64,000 bases of DNA. Origin: Chloroflexota bacterium. GTDB taxonomy: Bacteria > Chloroflexota > Limnocylindria > Limnocylindrales > CSP1-4. Below are positions 49,451 through 58,877 of the stretch, piece after piece. The notes under the pieces are model-generated. The model had not been told where the DNA came from. It did not search any database and was given only the letters and a program-made list of their open reading frames with translations. Numbering within the stretch: the stretch's first letter is position 1; each line of letters starts with the position of its first letter. The position numbers were made by a program, and so were the translations under genes. The stretch is from contig BPIH01000001.1 in the NCBI GenBank assembly GCA_026004015.1, positions 334,398 to 398,397 of the forward strand. The letters are read 5' to 3'.

Positions 49451-49475
49451 CGACGCCCGACGCGGGCGAGTCGAC

Positions 49476-49499
49476 GCCTGCGGATGGGGGGCGTACAAT
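49476..49499 (+). promoter_or_regulatory. Promoter of the M23 peptidase gene
   Basis: TCGACG, 17-bp spacer and TACAAT (49494-49499). Predicts a leader of about 155 nt to ATG 49659. Confidence 0.5.
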
Positions 49500-49658
49500 G
49501 CCGACCGAGCCGGAGTCGTCCTGGTGCTGTGCCCGCGTCGGGACGGCGACATCACCGGCGGGCCGAGCCGCCACGGGCGGAGCGGCCGAGCGCGAGGTGG
49601 CTCGCGCCCGGTCAGGCCGCCCACCGACGGAGATCGCTCGCACGATGACGACGCCACG

Positions 49659-51056
49659 ATGACGACGCTCCGAGGGATACGCCGCCCGACGACCGCCTGG
49701 GACCCCTCACCGGGTGGCCTCCTTCGGCGACGGCCGAGCCGGCGCCGGCGGCGACTCTTCGTTTTCTTCTTCCTCGTTCCCCTCCTCTCGGGTCTCGTCG
49801 TCACCCCCGGCTCGCCGGTCGCCCGCCCGGTCGCCGGCGACGAGCTCGACGACGCCTACGCCCAGCAGCGGGCCCTCGATGCCAAGCTGGCCGCCCAGAA
49901 GCGGCAGGTCGCCGAGCTTCAGGCCCTCCAGCGGAGCGTTCGGGCCGACATCGCGGCGACCCAGCGGGCCCTCCAGGCGATCAACGCCGACCTGGCGGCG
50001 GTGAAGCGCGACATCCGCCGCCTCGAGGCGCGGATCGCCGAGGTCGAGGCGGCCTACGCGGCCCTCGTCGAACAGCTCGCCGTCCTCAGTACCTCCCTCG
50101 CCCGGATCGAGGCCGAAGAGGCAGCCAAGGCCGCCGCCCTCGAGGAGCGGAAGGCCCTCCTCGCCGAGCGGATCCGAGCCGCCTACGCGACCGATCGCCG
50201 CTCGCTTCTGGAGGCGGTCCTCTCGGGGGAGTCCTTCGCCGATATCCTGACCGAGGTCGGGGCCTACCTCGACGTCGCCGAGCAGGACCGCGCCCTCGCC
50301 GACCAGATCGAGCGCGACCAGGCGCAGCTGGCCAGCCTCCGGCGGACCGTCGAGGACCTTCGGACCCGGACCGACGAGCTCCGAGAGGACACCGCGGCCC
50401 AGAAGGCCGCCCTCGACGCCGACCTGGCCGAGCTCGAGGCCTCCCGCGCCCGGCTCGCCGCCCTGGAGGCGAAGACCGAGCGCGAGCTGGCCCGGCAGAA
50501 GGCCGCCTTCGCCAAGTTGGCCAGGAACGAGGCCGAGCTCAAGAAGGCGATCGCCGCCACCGAGGCGGCCCAGGAGAAGCTGAAGGCCCGGATCGACGAC
50601 CTCGTCCGGCGCCAGTACGCCTACGGGAACATCCCGTCCGAGTACAACGGCACCCTCCGCTGGCCGCTCGTCGGCACCATCACCCAGGAGTTCGGCTGCA
50701 CGGGCTTCCCCTGGGAGCCACCCCTCGGGAGCTGCGCCCACTTCCACCGGGGCATCGACATCGCGGCGCCGCTCGGCACGCCGATCCGGGCGGCGGGCCC
50801 GGGGACCGTCGTCTTCGCGGGAGCGAACCCGTACGATCCGCCCCCGAAAGCGTGGATCGTCATCATCGCCCACAGCCAGAACCTCCTCACCTGGTACGGG
50901 CACCTCACGACCTCGATCCCCGTCCGGACGGGGGACGTCGTGAGCGCCGGCCAGGTCATCGGCTACGTCGGCATGACGGGCCGGACGACGGGACCCCACC
51001 TCCACTGGATGGTCGAGTTCAACGGCACCTTCGTGAACCCGCGGCTCTTCGTGTGA
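49659..51056 (+). CDS. Coiled-coil M23 metallopeptidase (EnvC/NlpD-like)
   Basis: A 465-residue exported peptidoglycan hydrolase or amidase activator. An N-terminal signal/anchor ([20 protein letters not shown]) leads into a long coiled coil (about residues 60-330) starting [20 protein letters not shown]. The LytM domain follows: [20 protein letters not shown] with HxGxD-type zinc ligands, and [14 protein letters not shown] with HxH. All zinc ligands appear present, so activity is possible. Start ATG 49659 gives a basic N-terminus before the helix. Role is likely in cell separation. Confidence 0.93.
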   Translation: MTTLRGIRRPTTAWDPSPGGLLRRRPSRRRRRLFVFFFLVPLLSGLVVTPGSPVARPVAGDELDDAYAQQRALDAKLAAQKRQVAELQALQRSVRADIAATQRALQAINADLAAVKRDIRRLEARIAEVEAAYAALVEQLAVLSTSLARIEAEEAAKAAALEERKALLAERIRAAYATDRRSLLEAVLSGESFADILTEVGAYLDVAEQDRALADQIERDQAQLASLRRTVEDLRTRTDELREDTAAQKAALDADLAELEASRARLAALEAKTERELARQKAAFAKLARNEAELKKAIAATEAAQEKLKARIDDLVRRQYAYGNIPSEYNGTLRWPLVGTITQEFGCTGFPWEPPLGSCAHFHRGIDIAAPLGTPIRAAGPGTVVFAGANPYDPPPKAWIVIIAHSQNLLTWYGHLTTSIPVRTGDVVSAGQVIGYVGMTGRTTGPHLHWMVEFNGTFVNPRLFV

Positions 51057-51167
51057 CGGCCGGTCGGCTCGGGGCGGGCCGGGCCGGAGGGGCGGGCCCG
51101 GCCGGAGGGGCCACCGCGGCCCGGCGGTCGAGCCGGACCGGAGCGTGGACCTCGCGCGCCACCGATC

Positions 51168-51211
51168 CGTCACCATCCGTTCACGAACCGTTCACGAACC
51201 ATTCACCCGGC
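51168..51211 (+). promoter_or_regulatory. Four 11-bp direct repeats in the glgC promoter
   Basis: CGTCACCATCC (51168-51178), GTTCACGAACC (51179-51189), GTTCACGAACC (51190-51200), ATTCACCCGGC (51201-51211), all in phase at 11 bp. They end 17 bp before TACGAT (51229-51234), where a -35 would be. This is the layout of PhoB/PhoP-type boxes (GTTCACC N4 direct repeat units) in activated promoters. Confidence 0.7.
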
Positions 51212-51228
51212 GGCCGTGGCGGCCGTGG

Positions 51229-51234
51229 TACGAT
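51229..51234 (+). promoter_or_regulatory. -10 hexamer of glgC
   Basis: TACGAT, six nt before a GTG at 51241 that opens an 18-codon mini-frame ending at 51294, and 73 nt before the ATG of glgC. Confidence 0.6.
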
Positions 51235-51307
51235 CGGCTCGTGGGTCGTCGCGGGTCGGCCGCTGCGGCCGGCCGTCGTCGGAGACCGAGCTGACCGAGG
51301 GCGAGCG

Positions 51308-52696
51308 ATGAAACGGACCCTGGCCGTCATCCTGGCGGGTGGTGAGGGTGAGCGCCTCTCGATTCTGTCCTCGGTGCGGGCGAAACCGGCCGTCCCCTTC
51401 GGCGGGAAGTACCGGATCATCGACTTCACGCTCTCGAACTGCGTGAACTCGGGCATCGACGACGTCGTCGTCCTGACCCAGTACGCGCCGCGGTCCCTCA
51501 TCGACCACATCGGCCTCGGGCGACCCTGGGATCTCGACCGGACCCGGGGCGGGGTCCGCCTCCTCCAGCCGTACCTCGCCCGGGGCAGGGTCGCCGAGTG
51601 GTATCGGGGGACCGCCGACGCCGTTCTCCAGAACCTGAACATCATCGAGCAGAGCCCCCGCGACACGGTCCTCATCCTGGCCGGCGACCACATCTACAAG
51701 ATGGATTACGGGCCCTTCGTCCAGTTCCATCGCCGCCACCGGGCCGACGTCACCGTCGCCGTCCGGCAGGTTCCGTTGTCGGATGCGGTCCGGATGGGCG
51801 TCCTCGCCCTCGACGAGACGGGGCGGATCGTCGACTGGCAGGAGAAGCCGAAGCAGCCCCGGAGCGACCTCGCCTCGATGGGGGTCTACGTCTTCTCGAA
51901 GCGCGCCCTCCGCCGCTGGCTGTCCGAGGACCGGCCCGACTTCGGGGCCCACGTCATCCCGGCCATGCTCGCCGGCGGCGCGCGGGTCTACGGCTATCGC
52001 TTCTCGGGCTACTGGCAGGACGTGGGGACCATCGCCGCCTACTGGGAAACGAACATGGCCCTCCTGGCCGACACGCCGGCCCTTGACCTCTACGACAAGG
52101 AGTGGCTCATCTACACCCGCTCCGAGGAGCGGGCGCCGGCGAAGATCGGCGCCACGGCCCAGGTCCACCGAAGCCTCATCTCCCACGGCTGTCGGATCGA
52201 CGGAATGGTCGTGAACTCGGTCCTCTCGCCGGGGGTTCGGGTCGAGGTCGGGGCCGTCGTCCGCGATTCGATCATCATGTTCGACAGCGTCATCCGGGCC
52301 GGGGCCGTCGTCGACCGGGCGATCCTCGACAAGGAGGTCATCGTCGGCCAGGGGGCGATCGTTGGAGAAGGGCCGCTGAACGACGTCCCGAACCGCCTCG
52401 AACCGACCCGCCTGAACACCGGGATCACGGTCGTCGGCAAGCAGGCCGTCATCCCCCGGGGGGTCAGGATCGGCCGCAACGTCCGGATCGACGGCGGTGT
52501 CCGGGCGACCGACTTCCCGAGCCGGGTCGTCCGGAGCGGCGAGACCGTCGAGCGGCGGGCGCGGGTGGCGGTGGCGAGCGGTGCCAGGGCCGTGGCGGCC
52601 GTGCGAGCGACAGCAGCGGGGACGGCGGGGGCGGCGGCCGACTCGGAACGGGACGGCACGGTGGCACCGGCGACGCCGAGCGAACGAGCCGGCTAG
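51308..52696 (+). CDS. glgC: Glucose-1-phosphate adenylyltransferase
   Basis: Makes ADP-glucose for glycogen. 462 residues: nucleotide-binding [20 protein letters not shown] with [80 protein letters not shown]. The C-terminal beta-helix with hexapeptide repeats ends about residue 405; a 50-residue Ala-rich tail follows and is unusual. LTPLT-like feature of GlgC is LSILS here, which suggests altered binding or a branch of the family. ATG 51308 has GAGGGCGAG upstream. No other glg genes are near. Confidence 0.93.
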   Translation: MKRTLAVILAGGEGERLSILSSVRAKPAVPFGGKYRIIDFTLSNCVNSGIDDVVVLTQYAPRSLIDHIGLGRPWDLDRTRGGVRLLQPYLARGRVAEWYRGTADAVLQNLNIIEQSPRDTVLILAGDHIYKMDYGPFVQFHRRHRADVTVAVRQVPLSDAVRMGVLALDETGRIVDWQEKPKQPRSDLASMGVYVFSKRALRRWLSEDRPDFGAHVIPAMLAGGARVYGYRFSGYWQDVGTIAAYWETNMALLADTPALDLYDKEWLIYTRSEERAPAKIGATAQVHRSLISHGCRIDGMVVNSVLSPGVRVEVGAVVRDSIIMFDSVIRAGAVVDRAILDKEVIVGQGAIVGEGPLNDVPNRLEPTRLNTGITVVGKQAVIPRGVRIGRNVRIDGGVRATDFPSRVVRSGETVERRARVAVASGARAVAAVRATAAGTAGAAADSERDGTVAPATPSERAG

Positions 52697-52912
52697 TCGG
52701 ACGCTGCCGGCCGAACCTCGCGGCGCTCAGGGCCCGACCGGGCGCGCCACGACCGCGATCCTCCGCGCCCGGACCCGCCGAGGATCGATCACCTCCCGAT
52801 TGGCCCGGCGACCGTCGGCGGCGCGACCGGAGCGGCGGTTGGAGGCGATGCCACAGGCTAGACTCGCGGCTCTACCGTTGACAGCGCCGGCGGCTTGACA
52901 TAGGAGAAACGC

Positions 52913-53443
52913 ATGATCGATCGCGCAGCCGCCGAGCCGGCCAGGCGGGTCGGGGCGCCGGAGGTCGAGACCTGGCTCCGCGACCTCGGCCTCGAGCCCC
53001 TCGCCCGTTCCCAACGCGACGGCGTCACCTCCTGGGATCTCCTCCTCGACGGCCGGCGCCGCTTCGACGTCCCGGTCACCGTCATCTGCGACCCGAGCCT
53101 CGCCGTCATCGTCTGGCTCCACCTCGCCCCGCCCATCGGCGACTCCGTTCGGGCCTCGTACCGGCGCCTCCTCCGCTGGAACGACGAGTTCCCGTTCGTG
53201 AAGTTCGCCCTCGCCCCCGACGAGCGACCGGTCCTGACCGTCGAGCTGCCGATCGAGTCCGTCGACGGCGACGCCCTCGGTCTCGCCATCGCCCGGGTCC
53301 TCGCCGTCGCCGACGTTCTCCTCGACGAGACGGCCGCCTGGCTCTGGATCGGCGGCAAGGTTCCGCCGCCGCCGGCCCGGGAGCGGCGCAACGAGGCCCT
53401 GTTCGCCCGCTATCGCGACCGCCTCGGAGAGCTTGGCGGGTGA
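52913..53443 (+). CDS. YbjN domain-containing protein
   Basis: A 176-residue protein with a YbjN (type III chaperone-like) fold: FDVPVTVICDPSLAVIVWLH, YRRLLRWNDEFPFVKFALAP, RPVLTVELPIESVDGDALGL. Function unknown; often stress-linked. ATG 52913 is preceded by AGGAGA. TAGACT near 52859 and TTGACA near 52876 are possible promoter parts. GTGA overlap with the next gene shows co-translation. Confidence 0.85.
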   Translation: MIDRAAAEPARRVGAPEVETWLRDLGLEPLARSQRDGVTSWDLLLDGRRRFDVPVTVICDPSLAVIVWLHLAPPIGDSVRASYRRLLRWNDEFPFVKFALAPDERPVLTVELPIESVDGDALGLAIARVLAVADVLLDETAAWLWIGGKVPPPPARERRNEALFARYRDRLGELGG

Positions 53444-55509
53444 GGCGACGAAGCGGACCTCGCTCCGGCGCCGATCGTCGGGGCATCCTCCGCCTCCCGG
53501 CAGCCCTCCTCCTGGCCGCGGCCGCCGTCGTCCTGCCTCTGGGAGGAGCCCTCGGCGGCCCGCTCGGGGCGGTCCTCGGTCCGTCTGCCGGGGTCGGTGG
53601 AGCGCGGGCCGCGACCCCCGAGCTCACCCTCGTCGCCGACACCCGCTACGACGTCGATCCGGCCGGGCGGCGACTTCGTGTCACCGCCGACCTCCGGCTG
53701 ACGAACGCGAAGGCGGACACCGTCACCCGGCGCTACTACTTCGACAGCGTGTCGCTGGCCGTCCTGCCCGGCATCCGGAACGTCGGCATCAGCAGCGGCA
53801 CGGGTCGGCCGACGGTCCGGATCGTCCGGCGGACGAGCGAGTACACGCTCCTCTCCATCGGCTTCGGCCAGCGGCTCTACTCGAAGCAGAGCCTCACCCT
53901 TCGGCTCCGCTTCGATGTCCCCGATCCCGGCGGCTCGCCGAACCGGCAGATCCGGGTCGGCGATGCCCTCGTCATGTTCCCGGTCTGGGCCCTCGGGACG
54001 GGGGCCACGCCGGGCGGCACGGTGACCGTCGTCTTCCCGCCGGGCTTTCACGTGGAGCTCGTCGCCGGCACGCTGTCGGGGCCGGAGACGGCCCCCGACG
54101 GGTCCCTCGTCTACCGCTCGGGTCGCCTGGCCGATCCCCTCGCCTTCTTCGCCTACCTCGTCGGGGAGCGAGAGGGGGCATTCCAAGAATCCCTCCGCAC
54201 GACCCGCCTGGGGGGCTGGACCCTCGCCGTCCGTCTCCGGGCCTGGGTCGACGACCCCGAGTGGGCGGAGCGGGTCGGCGGGCTCTTCGTCCGTGGGCTC
54301 CCGGTCATCGGCGAGCTCGTCGGTCTCCCGTACTCGGGTCGGAATCCCCTCGTCGTGACCGAGGCGGCGAGTCGGGTCCTCGGTGGGTACGCTGGCCTCT
54401 TCGATCCCGAGGCCGGCGAGCTGAAGGTCTCCTACGCCGCCGAGCCCTTCGTCATCCTCCACGAGGCCGCCCACGCCTGGTTCAACGGCCGGCTCTTCGC
54501 CGACCGCTGGATCGTCGAGGCCTTCGCCTCCCTCTACGCGGAACGGGCCGGCGCCATGCTCGGGGTCCCGGTCGAGCCGCCGCGCCCTCCGGAGTCCGGC
54601 TCGGGCGCCGAGACAGCGATCCCCCTGAACGCCTGGGGTCCCGTCGGCAGCGAGGATCCGACGACGGAGGCCGCCGCCTACGCCGCCGCCCTCGACCTCG
54701 CCCGGGCCATCGCCGAACGGCTCGGCGACGAGGGGCTGCGGCGGGTCCTGGCCGCCGCCGCCGAGCACCGCTCCGCCTATCAGCCGGTCCATGGCGGTCC
54801 CATCGAGCTGGATGGAGCGACCGCCGACTGGCGGATCCTCCTCGACCTCCTCGAGGCCGAAGCCGGGCGGCCCGTCGACGACCTCTGGCGGCGCTGGGTG
54901 GCCCGGGCCGAGGACCTGCCGCTCCTGGCGGCCCGGGCAGCGGCCCGGGATCGCTACGCGGCCGTCGTCCGGGCGGCCGGCGACTGGGAGCTGCCGGCCG
55001 TCGTGCGGTCGGCGATGCGGACCTGGCAGTTCGAGACGGCGGAGGCGGTCCTCGACGAAGCAGAGCGGGCCCTCGACTTCCGGGCCCGGGTGGAGGCGGC
55101 GGCCAGCCGGGCGGGCCTCCGCGTGCCACCGAGCCTCGAGGCCGCCTTCGAGGGCTCGGGCGGCCCCGGTGCTGCCATCGAGGAGGCCGAAGCCGAGCTG
55201 GCGGCCATCCGAACCATCGAGGCGGCGGCGGCCGCCCGACCGGCCGAGGAGACGCCGATCGTCCAGCTCGGGCTCCTCGACGTCGATCCCACCGGCGAGC
55301 TGGAGGCGGCCCGGGCGGCCTTCGCTGCTGGGGATCTCGAGGGCGCCGTCGCCCGGGCCGAGGCGGCCAGGCACGCCTGGGCCACGGCCGAGGAGATGGG
55401 GCTCCGCCGGGCCATCGGGGCGGGCTCGGGGGCGGCAGCGGTCCTCCTCGGCCTCGCCCTGCTCGGCTCGGCGATCCGACGCCGTCGGCGAGCGACGGGC
55501 ACCGCCTGA
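53440..55509 (+). CDS. Membrane-bound gluzincin-like metallopeptidase
   Basis: A 689-residue exported protein. Signal peptide at 17-45, beta-rich N-terminal half, then FVILHEAAHAWFNGRLFADR with HExxH at 341-345 and E360 in WIVEAFASLYAERA. This resembles M1/M61 gluzincins, but only 14 residues separate His345 from Glu360, against 18 in M1, and no GxMEN is visible. C-terminal 200 residues are helical, ending in one transmembrane helix (LLGLALLGSAIRRRRR). Start GTG 53440 overlaps the YbjN stop. Probably an envelope peptidase; substrate unknown. Confidence 0.8.
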   Translation: MRRRSGPRSGADRRGILRLPAALLLAAAAVVLPLGGALGGPLGAVLGPSAGVGGARAATPELTLVADTRYDVDPAGRRLRVTADLRLTNAKADTVTRRYYFDSVSLAVLPGIRNVGISSGTGRPTVRIVRRTSEYTLLSIGFGQRLYSKQSLTLRLRFDVPDPGGSPNRQIRVGDALVMFPVWALGTGATPGGTVTVVFPPGFHVELVAGTLSGPETAPDGSLVYRSGRLADPLAFFAYLVGEREGAFQESLRTTRLGGWTLAVRLRAWVDDPEWAERVGGLFVRGLPVIGELVGLPYSGRNPLVVTEAASRVLGGYAGLFDPEAGELKVSYAAEPFVILHEAAHAWFNGRLFADRWIVEAFASLYAERAGAMLGVPVEPPRPPESGSGAETAIPLNAWGPVGSEDPTTEAAAYAAALDLARAIAERLGDEGLRRVLAAAAEHRSAYQPVHGGPIELDGATADWRILLDLLEAEAGRPVDDLWRRWVARAEDLPLLAARAAARDRYAAVVRAAGDWELPAVVRSAMRTWQFETAEAVLDEAERALDFRARVEAAASRAGLRVPPSLEAAFEGSGGPGAAIEEAEAELAAIRTIEAAAAARPAEETPIVQLGLLDVDPTGELEAARAAFAAGDLEGAVARAEAARHAWATAEEMGLRRAIGAGSGAAAVLLGLALLGSAIRRRRRATGTA

Positions 55510-55573
55510 CGGGAGGGGTCGGGACCCGGTCGGCCGTCGTCGCGGCCGTCGTCGGGCCCCGTCGGCCGTGCGC

Positions 55574-55579
55574 TACACT
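55574..55579 (+). promoter_or_regulatory. -10-like hexamer upstream of the NaPRT gene
   Basis: TACACT, 114 bp before ATG 55694; no clear -35. Confidence 0.35.
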
Positions 55580-55693
55580 CCGGCCAACCCCGCTCCCGGC
55601 CGGCGCCGGGGAAACGTGGCGGCGGGCGCGGCTCGGGGCGTCGACCCGAGTCCGGATCGAGCGACGAGCGAGGCAGAGAGGACGACCCACCGA

Positions 55694-56722
55694 ATGGCGG
55701 TCCACCGGTTCCGACCCTCCCATGAGATCCTGTCGGGCGATTCGGCCGACGTCTACTTCATGCGGGCGACCCGGATCCTCGAACGGGAGGGGCTCGATCC
55801 GCTCGTCACCATGGAGATCTTCGCCCGCCAGGGCGGGGTCCTCTGCGGGATCGACGAAGCGAAGAACCTCCTCGGTCACGTCCTCGCCGAAGCGGATCCG
55901 GCCGAGACCCTCGTCGAGGCCCTCGACGATGGCGACGAGTTCGCCCCGAAGGAGGTCGTTCTCCGGATCCGGGCCCGCTACCGGGCCTTCGGGCTCTACG
56001 AAACCGCGATCCTCGGGATGCTCGCCCAGTCGACGGGCTGGGCGACGGCGGCCCGGGAGTGCGTCGAGGCGGCGGCGCCGCAGCCGGTCATCTCCTTCGG
56101 GGCCCGGCACGTCCACCCCGACATCACCGACGTCCTCGACTATGCGGCGATCGTCGGCGGCTGCGTCGGGGCCTCGACCCCGGCCGGGGCGCGTCTGGCG
56201 GGGCTGAACCCGACCGGAACGATGCCCCACGCCCTCGTCCTCATCTTCGGCGACACCGTCGAGGCGGCGCGCGCCTTCGACCGCGACCTCGAGCCCGACG
56301 TCCCCCGGATCGTCCTCGTCGACACCTTCAAGGACGAGGCCGAGGAGGCGCTCCGGGTCGCCGAAGCCCTCGGGGAGCGCCTCTACGGGATCCGGCTCGA
56401 CACGCCGGTGGAGCGGGGTCGGGTCACCGCCGACCTGGTCAAGGAGGTCCGGGCGCGCCTCGACCTTGCCGGCCATCGGCACGTCAAGATCGTCGTCTCG
56501 GGCGGGCTCACGCCGGATCGGATCCGGTACTTCAAGGAGAGCGGGGCACCGGTCGATTCCTTCGCCGTCGGCTCGTACATCAGCGGGGCGGCGCCCATCG
56601 ACTTCACTGGCGACATCAAGGAGATCGACGGGCGGCCGGTGGCAAAGCGGGGCCGGATCCCGGGGCTGACGCCGAGCGACCGGCTGCGGCGGGTGGACCT
56701 CGCCGCCTGGCGAGGGGGCTGA
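55694..56722 (+). CDS. Nicotinate phosphoribosyltransferase family protein
   Basis: A 342-residue type II phosphoribosyltransferase fold protein for NAD salvage. Marks: SGDSADVYFMRATRILEREG, VISFGARHVHPDITDVLDYA, VLVDTFKDEAEEALRVAEAL, YGIRLDTPVERGRVTADLVK, KIVVSGGLTPDRIRYF and FAVGSYISGAAPIDFTGDI. The short length matches the compact PncB2-like or nicotinamide/quinolinate-related branch of Actinomycetota and Chloroflexota. ATG 55694. The downstream interval contains only repeats. Confidence 0.93.
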   Translation: MAVHRFRPSHEILSGDSADVYFMRATRILEREGLDPLVTMEIFARQGGVLCGIDEAKNLLGHVLAEADPAETLVEALDDGDEFAPKEVVLRIRARYRAFGLYETAILGMLAQSTGWATAARECVEAAAPQPVISFGARHVHPDITDVLDYAAIVGGCVGASTPAGARLAGLNPTGTMPHALVLIFGDTVEAARAFDRDLEPDVPRIVLVDTFKDEAEEALRVAEALGERLYGIRLDTPVERGRVTADLVKEVRARLDLAGHRHVKIVVSGGLTPDRIRYFKESGAPVDSFAVGSYISGAAPIDFTGDIKEIDGRPVAKRGRIPGLTPSDRLRRVDLAAWRGG

Positions 56723-57098
56723 GGGGAGCCGTTCGGCGCGGGTGGGGCCGGGGTCGGGGCTGCCATCCGCGCAGCGGCTGCTGCGCCCCTGGGCGGTTGC
56801 TTCGCCCCTGGAGGCTTCTTCGCGCCTGGGGGCTCCTTCGTCGCGCGCCCGCTTCTCGGCCCTGAGGCTCCTTCGCCCGCGCCCGCTTCTTCGCGCTGCG
56901 GGCCCCGCCATCCCGATGGCAGCCTCCCGGCCTCATGGTTCGCGCCCGGCGCGCTGCGTTCCCGCCTCGACCCTCGGACCGAGTCGGCCCCTGGCCTCGG
57001 TCCGCCCTGACCGGGCGTCGGCGGCACGGCCGGGGGCGTCGACGGCACGGCCGGGGGCGTAGGCGGCACGCCCCGGCGATCCGTGCAACGATCTCGGC
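56723..57098. repeat. Repeat-rich interval after the NaPRT gene
   Basis: 376 bp without a supported gene. From 56770 to 56900 imperfect 18-22-bp units such as GCTTCTTCGCGCCTGGGGGC recur; from 57005 to 57070 units like CGGCACGGCCGGGGGCGT recur three times. On the minus strand it reads as a Lys/Ala/Pro-rich low-complexity peptide, but without a good start or stop. Confidence 0.6.
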
Positions 57099-57809
57099 AT
57101 GCGCAGCGAACGCGACCGACCGAAGGATCCGCTCGGCGGGCGGCCTGACGGTGGAGGGCCGGAGAGCCAGCAGGGAGTCGGCGGTCCTCCCGGCGACGGC
57201 GGTGGCCACGACGAGGCGCACGTGCGACCGGAGTCCGGCACGCCGCCCGCTGCCGGCACGCCGCCCATCGACCCGGCCGAGGGGCCGCCGCCCGACCCCG
57301 ACGACCGGGAGTCGGCCTACGAACTCCTCCGTCGCGGCCAGGCCCTGGCGGCAAAGCGGCATTTTGCCCAGGCGGCCATCGTTCTCGGCCGGGCGGCTCG
57401 ACTCGAGCCCCACAAGGGGTCGATCCTCGAGGCCCTCGGGCGGGCCCTCTACAACAGCGGCCAGCACGAGCGGGCCCGCGAGACCTTCGAGCGGCTCCTC
57501 GAGATCGACCCCTCCTCGGACTACGGCCACTACGCCCTCGGGCAGAGTCTCAAGCAGCTCGGCCGCCGGCGCGAGGCCCGGACGCATCTGCGGATCGCGG
57601 TCGCCCTTGCCCCGTCGAGCCGGCTCTACGCCGGTGCCCTCCGGCGCCTCGGTCCCCCGCCGCGGGGCGGTCCCGCGGAGGAGGGGCGTTCGGGTCGGAC
57701 CCGGCGGAGCCCGGATGATGGCGATCCTGGCGAGGGGCCTGAACCGGGCCCCGAGGCCCCGGCTGGGTCCGACGAGGACGAATCGGGACCGGGTCGCGCG
57801 ACCGACTAG
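57099..57809 (+). CDS. TPR-repeat protein
   Basis: A 236-residue soluble protein. A disordered Gly/Pro/Asp-rich N-terminus (1-68), then three TPR motifs at about 70-170: SAYELLRRGQALAAKRHFAQ, SILEALGRALYNSGQHERAR, YGHYALGQSLKQLGRRREAR. An acidic, disordered C-terminus follows. ATG 57099 has AACGAT six nt upstream. Likely a protein-interaction adaptor; partner unknown. Confidence 0.8.
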   Translation: MRSERDRPKDPLGGRPDGGGPESQQGVGGPPGDGGGHDEAHVRPESGTPPAAGTPPIDPAEGPPPDPDDRESAYELLRRGQALAAKRHFAQAAIVLGRAARLEPHKGSILEALGRALYNSGQHERARETFERLLEIDPSSDYGHYALGQSLKQLGRRREARTHLRIAVALAPSSRLYAGALRRLGPPPRGGPAEEGRSGRTRRSPDDGDPGEGPEPGPEAPAGSDEDESGPGRATD

Positions 57810-58169
57810 GCTGGCGGCAGGCCCGAGCGAGCCGTCCGCTGGTGCGAGGTCGAACACCACGCCCGTCGGGGCTCGGTCTCGCGCCGTGTGACACCCTGAG
57901 CGAACGGAACGGCCGAGCGAGCTTGACGCACGGAACGAATGACACCCTCAGCGAACCGTTCGTCCCCGCGCGCCTGACGCTCGCGCCACGTGACACCTGC
58001 TTCAGGGCCGGAGGCGCTCCGCGTTCGGTTCGGTGAGGGCGTCAGCGTTGGGTCACAACCGGCCGCTGAGGCGCGTTCTCTTCGGCTGTGCCGCCACGAC
58101 CGGGCGGGGCGGCTCGCCGGCGCGCGATCTCTTCGGCGGGACCGTCACGCGGCCGACACGACCCGCCGC
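57810..58169. repeat. 51-bp imperfect tandem repeats
   Basis: 360 bp between convergent genes. TGACACCCTGAGCGAACGG (57889), TGACACCCTCAGCGAACCG (57940) and TGACACCTGCTTCAGGG (57991) start exactly 51 bp apart. Each of the first two units contains a second TGACGC about 35 bp on. No gene is supported, although 51 bp equals 17 codons and frames stay open. Confidence 0.7.
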
Positions 58170-58877
58170 CTACCGCCCCTCCACGGTCCGCAGCCAGCCG
58201 TACCAGAAGATCCCGACGAGGGACTTCGCGTCGGCGATTTCACCCCGGAGGGCCGCCTCGAGGACCTCGGCGAAGGGCAGCCAGACGAGCTCGAGGCGCT
58301 CGTCCGCATCGGGGCCGAGCCGATCCGTCGCCGCTTCGAGATCCGTCGCCACGTAGAGATGCATCCGCTCCGTGGCGAAGCCGGGCGCCGTCCAAAAGGA
58401 GCCGAGCCGCCGCCAGGATCGCGCCCGGAGCCCCGTCTCCTCCTCGAGCTCCCGCCGGGCGGCCAGCTCGGGATCCTCGAGCCCGCCGTCGGGGCCGACG
58501 TCGAGGGTGCCGGCCGGGATCTCGAGGAGGGTGCCGCCCGTCGCCAGCCGAAACTGACGGACGAGGGCGAGGCGGTCGGCCCCATCGATGGCGACGACGG
58601 CGACGGCGCCCGGATGGCCGACGATCTCGCGCTCGCTCCGACTGCCGTCGCTCCGCTCGATGGTCTCGACCCGGAGCGAGAGATAGCGGCCCCGATGGAC
58701 GAGGCGCGAGGCGACGACCCGCTCCTCGAGCGACCCCGGCGGATCGGCGCTCGTCGGCTCGGAGCCGTCCGTCGCGGTCGAGCCGGCCGAGCCGGACGAG
58801 CTGGCCGAGCCGCGAACGAGGGTGTCCCGGGGGCCGGTCCGATCCGACTCGCCGGCCTCGTCAGGCGGCCGCGGCAC
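58170..58877 (-). CDS. NUDIX hydrolase, ADP-ribose pyrophosphatase-like
   Basis: A 235-residue protein. The NUDIX box is present in expanded form: GTLDVGPDGGLEDPELAARR, then ELEEETGLRARSWR, with the catalytic REL-EE-TG core intact. LALVRQFRLATGGTLLEIPA precedes it, as in NudF-type ADP-ribose pyrophosphatases. The first 45 residues are Ser/Gly/Asp-rich and may not be real; a start in the region of SLEERVVASRLVHRGRYLSL would avoid overlap with the ABC gene (17 bp). Confidence 0.9.
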   Translation of the reverse strand: MPRPPDEAGESDRTGPRDTLVRGSASSSGSAGSTATDGSEPTSADPPGSLEERVVASRLVHRGRYLSLRVETIERSDGSRSEREIVGHPGAVAVVAIDGADRLALVRQFRLATGGTLLEIPAGTLDVGPDGGLEDPELAARRELEEETGLRARSWRRLGSFWTAPGFATERMHLYVATDLEAATDRLGPDADERLELVWLPFAEVLEAALRGEIADAKSLVGIFWYGWLRTVEGR

